Shown: positions 1-8,497 of the stretch, one piece after another
Numbering within the stretch: position 1 is the first letter of the stretch
How the letters are laid out: each line of letters starts with the position of its first letter
Origin: a bacterium
GTDB taxonomy: Bacteria > Pseudomonadota > Alphaproteobacteria > Caulobacterales > Caulobacteraceae
DNA length: 64,000 bases
Direction of reading: 5' to 3'
Assembly (NCBI GenBank): GCA_030824495.1
Contig: JAVBXP010000016.1
Coordinates: 155,473 to 219,472 of the forward strand
Notes under the pieces: model-generated
What the model was told of the DNA's origin: nothing
Seen by the model: the letters and a program-made list of their open reading frames with translations, nothing else
Databases searched by the model: none
Translations under genes and position numbers: made by a program

Positions 1-997
1 GCGCGCCCAGGCTGTTCCAGGTGTTGCCCTGGAAAGCGTACATGGACTGGTTGAGGTTGTCGTAGTTGGCCTCGATCTTCAGCCAGTTGAACTCGAGTTC
101 GAGCTGGTCGGTCGGGCGGAACTGCAGCGAGGCCGTATAGGTCAGGCGCTCGCGTTCCTGTTCGAAGTACGATGTGCCGTAGGCGTTGGGGCTGCGGGCG
201 CCCAGGTTCGCCGTCAGGGTCGTTGCGCAGACACCGAGACAGCCGTTGTTGCGGGAATCAACCGGGTTGTCGGCATTGCCGCCGGCCCACTGGTTCGCCG
301 CCATCGTTCCGTAGGTTTCGACCCCGTCTCGGCGAAGTTGGTCGGTGGCCTTCTGAACCGAAACCGCGACGCCGATGGTCTCGGCCTCGTTCTTCCAGCT
401 CGCAATCGCAGCGCCCTGGAAGTCGCCTTCCTTGGAACGGTCATTGTAGAGGTAACCGATCGAGCCGGCGATGGTCGGTGACTCTAGCTCGAAGGGGCGA
501 CGCGTATGGACGATCACCGTCCCGCCGATGCTGCCCTCGTCGATCCGCGCTTCGGGGGTCTTGTAGATGTCCACCCGCCCGACGATCTGGGGCGCGAGCA
601 GGGCGTAGTTGAAGGTCCGGCCCGGGCTGTCGAGGATGAACCAGTCGGCCGAAGCGACCGTCTGGCCGTTGAGCAGCGTACGGTTCAGCGCCGGGTCCGT
701 GCCCAGGATGCTGACCTTCTCGCCCTGGCCGAACTGACGGTCGACGGTGACGCCTGGCACCATCGTCAGGGCTTCAGCGACATTGCTGTTCGGGAACTTG
801 CCCACGTCCTCGGCGGTCACCGAGTCTACGATAGCGTCTGCGGCGCGTTTGGTTTCCAGCGACTGCTGGAGGGATGCCCGAATGCCGGTCACCACCAGCT
901 CGTCAACCTGAGCCTCTTGCGCAGACGCACCACATGCCCAGCCAAGCCCCAGCAGGCTGACGGACGCGATCAAAATTGACTTTTGACGTGTTTTCAC
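1..997 (-). CDS. TonB-dependent outer-membrane receptor, probable GlcNAc/chitooligosaccharide uptake (3' part outside window)
   Basis: Outer-membrane active transporter; only about 332 N-terminal residues are in the window and the barrel continues past base 1. A GTG start at 997 follows GGGGAG and gives a signal peptide (MKTRQKSILI... ending ASAQ). A TonB-box-like stretch with VDELVVTG follows, then a plug domain (DAIVDSVTAEDVGKFPNSNV, LNRTLLNGQ, GRVDIYKTPEARIDEGSIGG) typical of the large carbohydrate receptors of Caulobacter and Xanthomonas. It is divergent from nagR-nagB-nagA across a 186-243 bp region with repeated TTGGT/ACCAA motifs. The neighbours suggest the substrate is N-acetylglucosamine or chitin oligomers; this is inferred from context, not from the protein. 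Confidence 0.88.
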   Translation of the reverse strand, partial: MKTRQKSILIASVSLLGLGWACGASAQEAQVDELVVTGIRASLQQSLETKRAADAIVDSVTAEDVGKFPNSNVAEALTMVPGVTVDRQFGQGEKVSILGTDPALNRTLLNGQTVASADWFILDSPGRTFNYALLAPQIVGRVDIYKTPEARIDEGSIGGTVIVHTRRPFELESPTIAGSIGYLYNDRSKEGDFQGAAIASWKNEAETIGVAVSVQKATDQLRRDGVETYGTMAANQWAGGNADNPVDSRNNGCLGVCATTLTANLGARSPNAYGTSYFEQERERLTYTASLQFRPTDQLELEFNWLKIEANYDNLNQSMYAFQGNTWNSLGA

Positions 998-1049
998 TCG
1001 GCTTCTCCCCAAAATCCGGGCCTCCACCCGGAGCCGATGAGCCCAATGT

Positions 1050-1190
1050 GATACCAATTCTTCGCAAATCACTGCGACAAATCAGAGTTCACCGACCCTT
1101 CGGAGCCGAACTGTGCGCGGTTTCACAAAATTGACAAGCCCAAAAAGAGACCAATTGTGCTACTGGTTCATATTGGTATCTAAATGGTCC
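1050..1190. promoter_or_regulatory. Candidate NagR operator region in the receptor/nagR intergenic
   Basis: The divergent intergenic holds repeated ACCAAT/TTGGT half-sites: GATACCAAT at 1050-1058, AGACCAATT at 1148-1156, then TGGT cores at 1163, 1173 and 1185, spaced 10 to 12 bp so roughly on one face of the helix. GATACCAAT (1050-1058) and ATTGGTATC (1172-1180) are exact inverted copies facing the two divergent genes. GntR/HutC regulators of nag genes usually bind TGGT-N-ACCA type sites near their own promoter. Binding here is inferred. The cluster overlaps the ATG at 1184, one reason to prefer the later TTG start of the regulator. Confidence 0.4.
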
Positions 1191-1240
1191 CAAGACGTAT
1201 CGACGCTCGAAACACGGGCGCTCGACCTGGAGAGACGCCC

Positions 1241-1978
1241 TTGACCTTTTCCGACCGTATCGGCCGGCTCGACGCACAGGACCACGCGCCTCTCTATCGC
1301 CAGCTTCAAAAGGTGCTGCGGGACGCTATCGCCAATCAGGTGCTCGGCCCCGACGACGCTTTGCCCGCCGAGCGCGATTTCGCCGACGACCTCGGAGTCT
1401 CGCGCATCACCGTGCGCAAGGCCTTGGACGGCCTGGTGAGCGAGGGCCTGCTGATTCGCCGTCAGGGCGCCGGCACCTTCGTGGCGGCACGCGTCGAGAA
1501 GAGCTTCTCCAAACTCTCCTCCTTCACCGAAGACATGATCTCGCGTGGCCGGGTTCCGCATTCCACCTGGCTGTCGCGCAGCGAGGGCCAAGTCACTCCA
1601 GAGGAGTCGCTGACCCTGGGGCTTTCACCGGGCGCGCCGGTCTATCGTTTCAGCCGGATTCGCTATGCCGACGGCGCGCCGATGGCGTTGGAATACTCAA
1701 CCTTGGCCGCCTTCTGCATGCCCAGTTCGGACTTCGTCGAAACCTCGCTCTACGAGGCGCTGGAGAAGACGGGGCATCGGCCAGTACGCGCACTGCAACG
1801 ACTGCGCGCGGTGCTCTTCACGTCCGAACAGGCCGAGCTTCTGAAGGTGGCGCCCCGCGATCCGGGCCTCCTCATCGAACGCCGCGGGTTCCTGAAGGAT
1901 GGACGAGCGGTCGAGGTCACCCAGTCCTATTATCGCGGCGACGCCTACGACTTCGTCGCCGAGCTGAACGCCATCTGA
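1241..1978 (+). CDS. nagR: GntR/HutC-family transcriptional regulator of amino-sugar use (NagR-like)
   Basis: A 245-residue repressor-type regulator. The N-terminal winged helix reads PLYRQLQKVLRDAIANQVL then LPAERDFADDLGVSRITVRK, followed by LIRRQGAGTF, which is the GntR signature. The C-terminal half is a UTRA effector domain (SFTEDMISRGRVPHSTWL, VYRFSRIRYADG..MALEYS) that in this subfamily binds phosphorylated amino sugars. A longer reading from ATG 1184 exists, but it has no Shine-Dalgarno and lies inside the putative operator; TTG at 1241 has GGAG 8 nt upstream. It heads a nagR-nagB-nagA operon. Glucosamine-6-P or GlcNAc-6-P as inducer is known for relatives and inferred here. Confidence 0.88.
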   Translation: MTFSDRIGRLDAQDHAPLYRQLQKVLRDAIANQVLGPDDALPAERDFADDLGVSRITVRKALDGLVSEGLLIRRQGAGTFVAARVEKSFSKLSSFTEDMISRGRVPHSTWLSRSEGQVTPEESLTLGLSPGAPVYRFSRIRYADGAPMALEYSTLAAFCMPSSDFVETSLYEALEKTGHRPVRALQRLRAVLFTSEQAELLKVAPRDPGLLIERRGFLKDGRAVEVTQSYYRGDAYDFVAELNAI

Positions 1979-2008
1979 CGTGAACACCCTGCGGCCTGGA
2001 GAACGCGC

Positions 2009-3049
2009 TTGCACCTGACGCCCCCTGCCCCGGAGACCACGCGGATGTTTCGCGAGGCCGCTGAAGCGCCCGCCGTGGTCGCCAGGCTCCTCGTCGCCAA
2101 TAGCCCGCTGGTCCAAGCGCTGGGCGCGGCGTTGCGCGCCAATCCCCCGCGCGCCGTGGTCACCTGCGCCAGAGGGTCGTCTGACCACGCAGCCACCTAC
2201 GCCAAGTATCTGATCGAAACCGCGACGGGGGTGCTAACCTCCTCGGCGGCCCTATCGGTCAGCTCGGTCTACGCCGCTGAGCCCAAACTCAAGGGCGTGC
2301 TCTATCTGGCGATATCTCAGTCGGGCAAAAGCCCGGACCTACTGGCGGCCGTCGAGGCGGCCAAGCAGGCTGGGGCGCTGGTCGTCGCCCTGGTCAACGA
2401 CGAAACTTCGCCGCTGGCGGGCCTGGCCGACCACGTCTTGCCGCTGCACGCCGGACCTGAAATCAGCGTCGCGGCGACCAAGTCCTACATCGCCGCCCTG
2501 ACCGGGATCGCCCAGCTGGTCGCTGCGTGGAGCCAGGACACGGCGCTGGAAAAGGCGCTTGAGGAACTGCCAGCGATCTTAAGCCATGCCTGGACCCTAG
2601 ACTGGGCGCCAGCCTCCGACCGCCTCAGGAGCGCCACCAACCTCTATGTGCTGGGACGCGGCGTGGGCTTTGGGATCGCCCAGGAGGCCGCGCTCAAATT
2701 CAAGGAGACCTGCGGCCTGCATGCAGAGGCCTTCAGCGCGGCTGAAGTCCTGCACGGCCCTATGGCCCTAGTGCAACGCGGCTTCCCGGTGCTGGTCTTC
2801 GCCCAGGAGGATCAGAGCCAGGTCAGCGTCCTGGAACTCTCTCAGGATCTGCAGGCGCGTGGCGTCGATGTCATGCTGGCGGGCGGCGGGAGCGGTCCTG
2901 GCGTTCTGCCCACGGTGAAAACGCACCCAAATCTTGAACCGATTGCGCGCATTCAGAGCTTCTATCGGATGGCCAACGCACTCTCGATTCTGCGCGGCCA
3001 CGACCCGGACAAGCCGCCCCACCTGAACAAGGTGACCGAGACGATCTGA
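2009..3049 (+). CDS. nagB: SIS-domain glucosamine-6-phosphate deaminase (NagB-II type)
   Basis: A 346-residue protein with two sugar-isomerase (SIS) domains, resembling the isomerase half of GlmS without the glutaminase part. Visible SIS features are VVTCARGSSDHAATYAKYLI, LAISQSGKSPDLLAAVEAAK, and ISVAATKSYIAALTGIAQLV in the first half, and YVLGRGVGFGIAQEAALKFK with AEVLHGPMALV in the second. In alphaproteobacteria such proteins replace the classic NagB and convert glucosamine-6-P to fructose-6-P and ammonia; placement between nagR and nagA supports this. Translation starts at TTG 2009 with GGAG 7 nt before it. Its TGA overlaps the nagA ATG (TGATG), indicating translational coupling. Confidence 0.88.
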   Translation: MHLTPPAPETTRMFREAAEAPAVVARLLVANSPLVQALGAALRANPPRAVVTCARGSSDHAATYAKYLIETATGVLTSSAALSVSSVYAAEPKLKGVLYLAISQSGKSPDLLAAVEAAKQAGALVVALVNDETSPLAGLADHVLPLHAGPEISVAATKSYIAALTGIAQLVAAWSQDTALEKALEELPAILSHAWTLDWAPASDRLRSATNLYVLGRGVGFGIAQEAALKFKETCGLHAEAFSAAEVLHGPMALVQRGFPVLVFAQEDQSQVSVLELSQDLQARGVDVMLAGGGSGPGVLPTVKTHPNLEPIARIQSFYRMANALSILRGHDPDKPPHLNKVTETI

Positions 3050-4182
3050 TGGCTGTAGCTCTCGTCAATGGCCAGGTGCTAACCGGCGCCCAGTTCGAAC
3101 CCGTCACCGTGGTTATCGAAGGTGATCGCATTGTCGCGGTCGGCCGCGACATCGATCTCGCGACGACGACGGCGCAGGTCGACCTGGCTGGCGGCCTCTT
3201 GCTTCCCGGCTTCCTGGACACCCAGGTCAATGGCGGCGGCGGCCTCCTCTTCAATGATGCGCCGACTGTGGAGACGATCGCCACAATCGGCGCGGCTCAT
3301 CGGCGATATGGGGTCACCGGCTTCCTGCCAACGCTGATCAGTGACGATCTGGCGAAGGTCGCCTGCGCGATTGAGGCGGTCGACCAGGCCATCGAAACCG
3401 GCGTCCCAGGCGTGCTGGGCATCCACATCGAGGGGCCATTTCTGAGCGAGCGCCGAAAGGGCGTTCATGACGCCTCGAAGTTCCGCACGCTCGATGAGGC
3501 GGCGCTTACGCTTCTGACGTCGTTGCGGCGCGGCCGGACCTTGGTCACCCTGGCGCCCGAGACCACCACGCCGGAAATGATCGGCCGGTTGGCGGGCGCC
3601 GGCGTCACAGTCGCGGCAGGGCATACCAATGCAACCTATGAGCGGCTGATCGAAGCGCTGGGCGCCGGCGTCACAGGTTTCACCCACCTGTTCAACGCCA
3701 TGTCGCCCTTGGCCAATCGCGAGCCTGGCGCGGTCGGCGCGGCGCTGGACCATCAGGACAGTTGGTGCGGCGTGATCATCGATGGCCGCCACATCCACCC
3801 AGCCGCCCTGCGCATCGCCTTCCGCGCCAAACGCCACGACCGCTTCATGCTGGTCACTGACGCCATGCCGAGCGTCGGGATGGTCGACAAGAACTTCACG
3901 ATCCAGGGCCGTCCCATCCGGGTGGTGAACGGGGTCTGTGTCGATGAAAACGGGACCTTGGCGGGTTCGGATCTCGACATGGCGAGCGCGGTTCGAAACG
4001 CCGTCCAACTGACAGGCCTCGACCTGGCCGACGCTGCGGCCATGGCCTCGACCAATCCGGCGGCGTTCCTGGGGCTGGACAAGGAGCTGGGAAGGATTGC
4101 GCCGGGGTACCGAGCCAACCTCACCCTGCTCGACGGCGGCCTGACGGCGACACGCACTTGGATCGACGGAAACGCGGCCTGA
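3049..4182 (+). CDS. nagA: N-acetylglucosamine-6-phosphate deacetylase
   Basis: A 377-residue amidohydrolase that removes acetate from GlcNAc-6-P, feeding the SIS deaminase encoded just upstream. The usual NagA features are in order: PGFLDTQVNGGGG (52-65), IHIEGPFLS with metal ligand E128, AGHTNA with H192, FTHLFNAM with H213, and LVTDAMPSVG with catalytic D271. These match E. coli NagA E131, H195, H216 and D273 in spacing. The length is normal. The start overlaps the previous stop by one base. It is the last clear gene of the nag operon; the next gene begins 46 bp on and belongs to a different theme. Confidence 0.95.
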   Translation: MAVALVNGQVLTGAQFEPVTVVIEGDRIVAVGRDIDLATTTAQVDLAGGLLLPGFLDTQVNGGGGLLFNDAPTVETIATIGAAHRRYGVTGFLPTLISDDLAKVACAIEAVDQAIETGVPGVLGIHIEGPFLSERRKGVHDASKFRTLDEAALTLLTSLRRGRTLVTLAPETTTPEMIGRLAGAGVTVAAGHTNATYERLIEALGAGVTGFTHLFNAMSPLANREPGAVGAALDHQDSWCGVIIDGRHIHPAALRIAFRAKRHDRFMLVTDAMPSVGMVDKNFTIQGRPIRVVNGVCVDENGTLAGSDLDMASAVRNAVQLTGLDLADAAAMASTNPAAFLGLDKELGRIAPGYRANLTLLDGGLTATRTWIDGNAA

Positions 4183-4228
4183 TCGGAAAGGGCTCCACAA
4201 TCGGCGGCGGCTGTCCTAAAGCAGCTCC

Positions 4229-4654
4229 GTGATCCGGGCATTCGATCAGCGCAGAGGAACGTCGGGCGGCATCTTCATGGTGCTCGCCGCCTTGGCTCTT
4301 GCGATCAAGGTGATGATTCCTGCCGGGTTCATGACCGCCCCGCCGGCCTCCGACGAGCTTCCCTTCGCGCTGGTCCTCTGCACGTCGCAAGGCGCGGTTA
4401 CGGTCCAGCCCGGCGATCTGGCGGCGCCGTCGCATGACGACAAAGGCTCCACGCCGGATTCGGCTCATGACAGCCCGTGCGCCTTCGCCGGGCATGGCGC
4501 CGGCGCGCCGCCGCCCAATCTGCTTGATGCGCGCAGCGTCGAGTTCGTCGCCTATCGCGCGCCGGCCGCTGCCCAGATTGTCCATCTGGCGCCGGGCCGT
4601 GGCCTTTCCGCGCCGCCGCTACCTGCACGCGGTCCTCCAGCTCAGCTGATCTGA
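4229..4654 (+). CDS. DUF2946-type small envelope protein, copy 1
   Basis: A 141-residue protein starting at GTG 4229. One N-terminal transmembrane or uncleaved signal segment (GGIFMVLAALALAIKVMIPAGFMT) is followed by LPFALVLCTSQGAV, a low-complexity part with D, S and H residues and SPCAFAGHGAGAPPP, and a C-terminal RGLSAPPLPARGPP. This layout matches the DUF2946 family, whose members often sit beside copper genes; the function is unknown. A second copy at 5866 shares AIKV/KIAIP.GFMT, CT.QGAV, DAPCVFAGHG/DSPCAFAGHG and the ARGPP tail. It directly precedes the PCuAC chaperone. No good Shine-Dalgarno is visible, so the start is uncertain. Confidence 0.65.
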   Translation: MIRAFDQRRGTSGGIFMVLAALALAIKVMIPAGFMTAPPASDELPFALVLCTSQGAVTVQPGDLAAPSHDDKGSTPDSAHDSPCAFAGHGAGAPPPNLLDARSVEFVAYRAPAAAQIVHLAPGRGLSAPPLPARGPPAQLI

Positions 4655-4785
4655 CGCGGCGGCCTGTCGGCCGAGCGCGCTTTCGCACGTCCGCCGCTGT
4701 CCCGCGGCCCAAGTCGTGCGCTTCCTATTCCTCCCATTTACCGCTGCTCGCGGAGCTGCGGTCGCCTCCAGCCCGGAGTCTCTCC

Positions 4786-5256
4786 ATGAAAGCTCTTCTC
4801 GCCCTCATTCCGCTCGCCCTTGTCGCGGCCTGCGATCGCACGCCACAAACCGCGCCAACCGTGACCGTCGCCGACGCCTGGTGCCGGGCCGCGCCTGCAG
4901 GCGCCCCGACCGGCGGTTGCTATGTCACCTTGACCGCCAGCGCCGACGACAAGTTGGTCGCCGTCGAGACCACGGCCGCCGAGCGCGCTGAAATCCACAG
5001 TATGGACATGACCGACGGCGTCATGCGGATGCGCAAGCTTGATGACCTCGCCTTGCCGGCTGGAAAGGCCGTCATGCTGTCGCCGGGCGCCGAACACCTG
5101 ATGATCATCGCTCCCAAGGCGACTTTGGCGGAAGGCGGCGTGGTTCCGCTGACGTTCAAATTCGCCAAGGGCCCAGTCCAAAGCGTCGAGGCGCCGATCC
5201 GCGCCGCCGCCGAGATGGATCACGGCATGGATCACAACATGGCGCACGGCCAATGA
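4786..5256 (+). CDS. PCuAC-type periplasmic copper(I) chaperone lipoprotein
   Basis: A 156-residue lipoprotein: hydrophobic leader with lipobox LVAAC (Cys16). The body is a PCuAC domain with exactly the family's copper motif H-X10-M-X21-H-X-M: H71, M82, H104 and M106. The C-terminus (MDHGMDHNMAHG) adds extra His/Met metal ligands. Relatives deliver Cu(I) to cytochrome oxidase, often together with SCO proteins. The stop overlaps the SCO gene by four bases (ATGA), so the two are co-translated. The lipobox Cys implies membrane anchoring facing the periplasm. I am confident of the family; the recipient oxidase is not encoded in this locus. Confidence 0.93.
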   Translation: MKALLALIPLALVAACDRTPQTAPTVTVADAWCRAAPAGAPTGGCYVTLTASADDKLVAVETTAAERAEIHSMDMTDGVMRMRKLDDLALPAGKAVMLSPGAEHLMIIAPKATLAEGGVVPLTFKFAKGPVQSVEAPIRAAAEMDHGMDHNMAHGQ

Positions 5257-5840
5257 GGGCACGTCTTCCCATCTTGATCGGCTTTGCGGCCTTGGCCGTA
5301 GTCCTAGTCGCGTTTGTGCAGTTGCGGGCCCCGCCCAGCGCCACCGTTTCGGCGGTCGATATCGGGGGGCCTTTTGAGCTCGTCGACACCGCGGGCCGGC
5401 CAGTTACGGAAAAGACCCTGCTGGGCAAACCATCGGCCGTCTTCTTTGGCTTCACCTATTGCCCTGAGGTGTGCCCGACCACGCTGACCGAGATCACTGC
5501 TGCGCTAAACGCGCTGGGCCGCGAAGCGGACAAGCTGAATGTCGTCCTCGTCTCAGTGGATCCTGAACGCGATACCCCGGAACAATTGAAGCTCTACCTG
5601 TCGAACTTCGACTCCCGCATCCAGGGCTTCACAGGGACGCCCGAAGCCGTCGCCAAGGCGGCGAAGGCCTATCGCGTCTTCTACAAGAAGGTCCCGGTTG
5701 ATGGCGGCGAGTACACGGTTGACCACTCCTCGGCCGTCTACCTGTTCGACAGAAAAGGCCGCTTCGTCGAACCGATCGGCTACGGAACCCCGCATGATCG
5801 GGTGGTCGCGCAACTGAAGAAGCTCGTGACCCAGAGCTAA
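5253..5840 (+). CDS. SCO1/SenC-type thioredoxin-fold copper protein
   Basis: A 195-residue, membrane-anchored protein (N-terminal segment about 5-24) with a periplasmic thioredoxin-like domain. The copper/redox site is intact: YCPEVCP supplies C70 and C74, and H158 lies in VDHSSAVYLFD. The VSVDPERDTPEQLKLYL stretch is typical of SCO. The family matures the CuA centre of cytochrome c oxidase and can act as a thiol-disulfide reductase on copper sites. It overlaps the PCuAC gene by 4 nt and is followed 25 nt later by the second DUF2946 gene. Confidence 0.93.
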   Translation: MRARLPILIGFAALAVVLVAFVQLRAPPSATVSAVDIGGPFELVDTAGRPVTEKTLLGKPSAVFFGFTYCPEVCPTTLTEITAALNALGREADKLNVVLVSVDPERDTPEQLKLYLSNFDSRIQGFTGTPEAVAKAAKAYRVFYKKVPVDGGEYTVDHSSAVYLFDRKGRFVEPIGYGTPHDRVVAQLKKLVTQS

Positions 5841-5865
5841 ATCAGTGGCGAAGGGGGCGAGCTTC

Positions 5866-6249
5866 ATGACTTGGGCGAGATCACATCGCAGCGTCGTTCT
5901 GGCGCTGACGCTGATGGCGCTCGCCTTGAAGATCGCCATTCCGCCAGGTTTCATGACGAGCGCCGCGACGAACTCGCTGCCCTTCGCCATTGTCATCTGC
6001 ACCGGCCAGGGCGCCGTCGTCGTCGATCCTGGCCAGTCCCACGAAGACAACGGGGCCTCCCAACAGGATGCGCCTTGCGTGTTCGCCGGGCACGGGTTTG
6101 GCGCTGAGCCGCCAACTCCAGGCGGCCACCTTCCAGGGCCATCGATCGCCTACTATCCGTCGCCACCGCCGGCGCCCTGCGCGGCGACGCCAGGCCGAGG
6201 CCTTTGCGCGCCTCCGCCCCCTGCCCGTGGGCCACCTCTGTCGATCTGA
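5866..6249 (+). CDS. DUF2946-type small envelope protein, copy 2
   Basis: A 127-residue paralogue of the protein at 4229-4654 with the same plan: one membrane segment (VVLALTLMALALKIAIPPGF), LPFAIVICTGQGAVVV, an acidic and His-containing stretch, DAPCVFAGHGFGAEPP, and a tail ending ARGPPLSI. ATG 5866 is preferred because GGGGG lies 8-9 nt upstream; GTG 5845 in the same frame is possible. Two copies bracketing the PCuAC and SCO genes point to tandem duplication. The intergenic sequence after both copies also carries CTTTCGCACG-like DNA (near 4680 and 6270). Confidence 0.65.
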   Translation: MTWARSHRSVVLALTLMALALKIAIPPGFMTSAATNSLPFAIVICTGQGAVVVDPGQSHEDNGASQQDAPCVFAGHGFGAEPPTPGGHLPGPSIAYYPSPPPAPCAATPGRGLCAPPPPARGPPLSI

Positions 6250-6332
6250 TCGTCGCCCCGCGCGACAGCCTTTCGCACGATCATCGACATCGCGGCCCGA
6301 CCTGTCCGGGCCGTCGCAGGACCCCACGTCTT

Positions 6333-8495
6333 ATGAAATCGCTTCTTCTGACTGCGACCGCGCTAACCGCGCTGTCGCCCGCCCTCGCCTATGCCGACGA
6401 CGCCACGAACCTTGACGAGTTCATCGTGACCGGGCGCCCAAGCGCCTTGGTGCTGGATGCTCCAGCGCCCGCCGCCAGCCGGCTTGGCCTCACTAATCGC
6501 GAAGTCCCCGCGACCTTGGACGTCGTCACCCAGCAGCGCATGCAGGCCGAGGGTCTAAGGACCTCGGTCGAGGCCTTCAACGCCGCGCCTGGCGTCAACA
6601 GCGGCACTCTGCCCGGTTCGGTCGGCGTGACCTCGATGCGTGGCTTCACCAGCACGGCGATCGCCTACCTGTTCGACGGCGTCAGGGTGACCGGCTCCAA
6701 CAGCGCCATCCGCAACACCGATACCTTCAATCTTGAGCGCATCGAGGTTCTGAAAGGCCCTGCCTCAGTGCTCTATGGCGAGGGCGCCTTGGCCGGCGCG
6801 ATCAACCTCGTTCCCAAGCGTGCGCGCCTTGGAGAAAACAGCGGCGAAGGCCTGGTCAGTCTTGGCAGCTTCGACACCCTGCGGGCGGGTCTGGGCGGCA
6901 ATCTGGCCCTGAGCGACACCGCCGCGCTGCGCGCCGATGCGAGCTTCAGCCGTTCCTCGGGATGGGTCGACGACACCGACTCGCTCACCGGTGCGCTCAC
7001 TGCCTCGCTTGTGCTCAAGCCGACAGACCGACTGACCCTCACGCTCTCCGGCGACTATAGCCACGACGACTATTCGACCGCCTACTTCGGCTCGACCCTG
7101 GTTCCTCTGGCCGCCGCGCGTGATCCCTCTGGCCTGGTCAGGAACAGCCAGGGCCTGGTGCTCGACAAGGATACGATCCGCACAAACTACAATGTCGAGG
7201 ACGGCGAGATGAACTCGACCGCCTGGCAACTGCGGGTTCGCGCTGACTACCAGCTTTCCGATCGCTGGACCCTGTCCAACGAACTGGCCGGATACACCGC
7301 CGACCGGCTCTGGAAGAACTCCGAGGACGTGAGCTTCAACACCGTCAGCGGCCTTCTCGACCGCAGCACCACACTGATCGCTCACGATCACGACTACTGG
7401 GTGAACCGGGCCTACGCCGCCTTTGATGGACCGCTCGCCGGCCGTCGCAACCGCTTCACGCTCGGCGCCGAGTACAGCGACACCCACTTCGTCACCCGCC
7501 GCCGATTTGGGGTTACCACGCCGGTCGATCGGTTCGATCCGGTTCGAGGCCGGTTCCCAGAGGTCACGGCGCAGAATTTCCCGGGCGCCGGCAATCGTGT
7601 CGACTGGGTCAGCGATGCGACCGTGGCGGCGATCTTCGCCGAGAACGCCTTCAACCTCACGGGCAAATGGCTGCTGGTGGGCGGCGTTCGCTACGACCAT
7701 GTCGAGCTCGAGCGTCAGACGCTGGACCTGAACACCGGCGCAGCCGCGGCCTTTGGGCAGGACTACGACCCGATCTCCTGGCGGATCGGCACAGTTTACG
7801 ACCTCGCGCCCAAGACCCAGCTCTACGCACAGTTCAGCCATGCGGTGACGCCGGTCAGCACCTTCCTGTTCATCAACGCCGCTAACGCCAAGTTCGATCT
7901 CAGCGCCGGCGAGGCGGTGGAGGCTGGCGTCAAGACCAGCTTCTGGAACGATCGCATCGATCTCACCGCCGCGGCCTATCACATCGTTCAGGACGACATC
8001 CTCACCCGCGATCCCGCCAACCCCGCGCTCACCATCCAGGGCGGCAAGCAATCGTCGCGAGGCGTGGAGATTTCCCTCTCGGCGGCCCTCACTGAACAGT
8101 TGCGGATCGACGCCGGAGCCGCGGTGCTGGAAAGCCGCTTCGACACCCTGATCGAGGCCGGAGGTGTGGATCGTTCAGGGAACCGGCCGCCCAACGTGCC
8201 CGAGCAGATGTTCGATGTCAGCGCCTACTACAGCCTGCGAGCCATCCCGATAACCTTGGGCGCGACCGTTCGCTATGATGGCGACTTCTACACCAACAAC
8301 GCCAACACCTATCGTGTCGCGGCCCGCACGGTCGTCGACGCCCAGGTGAGTTGGCGCGCGCCGTTCGGCCAGCTGACTCTGCGCGGGCGAAACCTCTTTG
8401 ACGAGTTGTATGCCGACTGGTCGGGCTACGGCGCGACGCAGGTCTATCTCGGAGCGCCGCGCAGCGTCGACCTCACCTTGACTCGGAGCTTCTGA
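6333..8495 (+). CDS. TonB-dependent receptor, siderophore-receptor fold, possibly for copper
   Basis: A 720-residue outer-membrane receptor. ATG 6333 gives a clean signal peptide (MKSLLLTATALTALSPALAYA); an in-frame upstream reading from 6204 covers the previous gene's end and is rejected. The plug includes LDEFIVTGRP (TonB-box region), REVPATLDVVTQQRM, TSMRGFTSTAIAYLFDGVR and IEVLKGPASVLYGEGALAGA. The barrel ends with LTRSF, a typical terminal aromatic strand. The fold resembles FhuA/FecA-type receptors. Because it follows DUF2946, PCuAC and SCO genes and precedes a His/Met-rich PepSY protein, copper or a metallophore is as likely a cargo as a ferric siderophore. It ends 2 nt before the PepSY start. 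Confidence 0.88.
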   Translation: MKSLLLTATALTALSPALAYADDATNLDEFIVTGRPSALVLDAPAPAASRLGLTNREVPATLDVVTQQRMQAEGLRTSVEAFNAAPGVNSGTLPGSVGVTSMRGFTSTAIAYLFDGVRVTGSNSAIRNTDTFNLERIEVLKGPASVLYGEGALAGAINLVPKRARLGENSGEGLVSLGSFDTLRAGLGGNLALSDTAALRADASFSRSSGWVDDTDSLTGALTASLVLKPTDRLTLTLSGDYSHDDYSTAYFGSTLVPLAAARDPSGLVRNSQGLVLDKDTIRTNYNVEDGEMNSTAWQLRVRADYQLSDRWTLSNELAGYTADRLWKNSEDVSFNTVSGLLDRSTTLIAHDHDYWVNRAYAAFDGPLAGRRNRFTLGAEYSDTHFVTRRRFGVTTPVDRFDPVRGRFPEVTAQNFPGAGNRVDWVSDATVAAIFAENAFNLTGKWLLVGGVRYDHVELERQTLDLNTGAAAAFGQDYDPISWRIGTVYDLAPKTQLYAQFSHAVTPVSTFLFINAANAKFDLSAGEAVEAGVKTSFWNDRIDLTAAAYHIVQDDILTRDPANPALTIQGGKQSSRGVEISLSAALTEQLRIDAGAAVLESRFDTLIEAGGVDRSGNRPPNVPEQMFDVSAYYSLRAIPITLGATVRYDGDFYTNNANTYRVAARTVVDAQVSWRAPFGQLTLRGRNLFDELYADWSGYGATQVYLGAPRSVDLTLTRSF

Positions 8496-8497
8496 TC

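Noticed and set aside
6204..6332. N-terminal extension of the second TonB receptor
   Set aside because: It overlaps the DUF2946 gene, and ATG 6333 begins a clean signal peptide.
6765..8051. A 428-codon minus-strand frame inside the TonB receptor
   Set aside because: Antisense shadow with Val/Gly/Glu-rich sequence; the plus-strand receptor has signal peptide, plug and terminal Phe.
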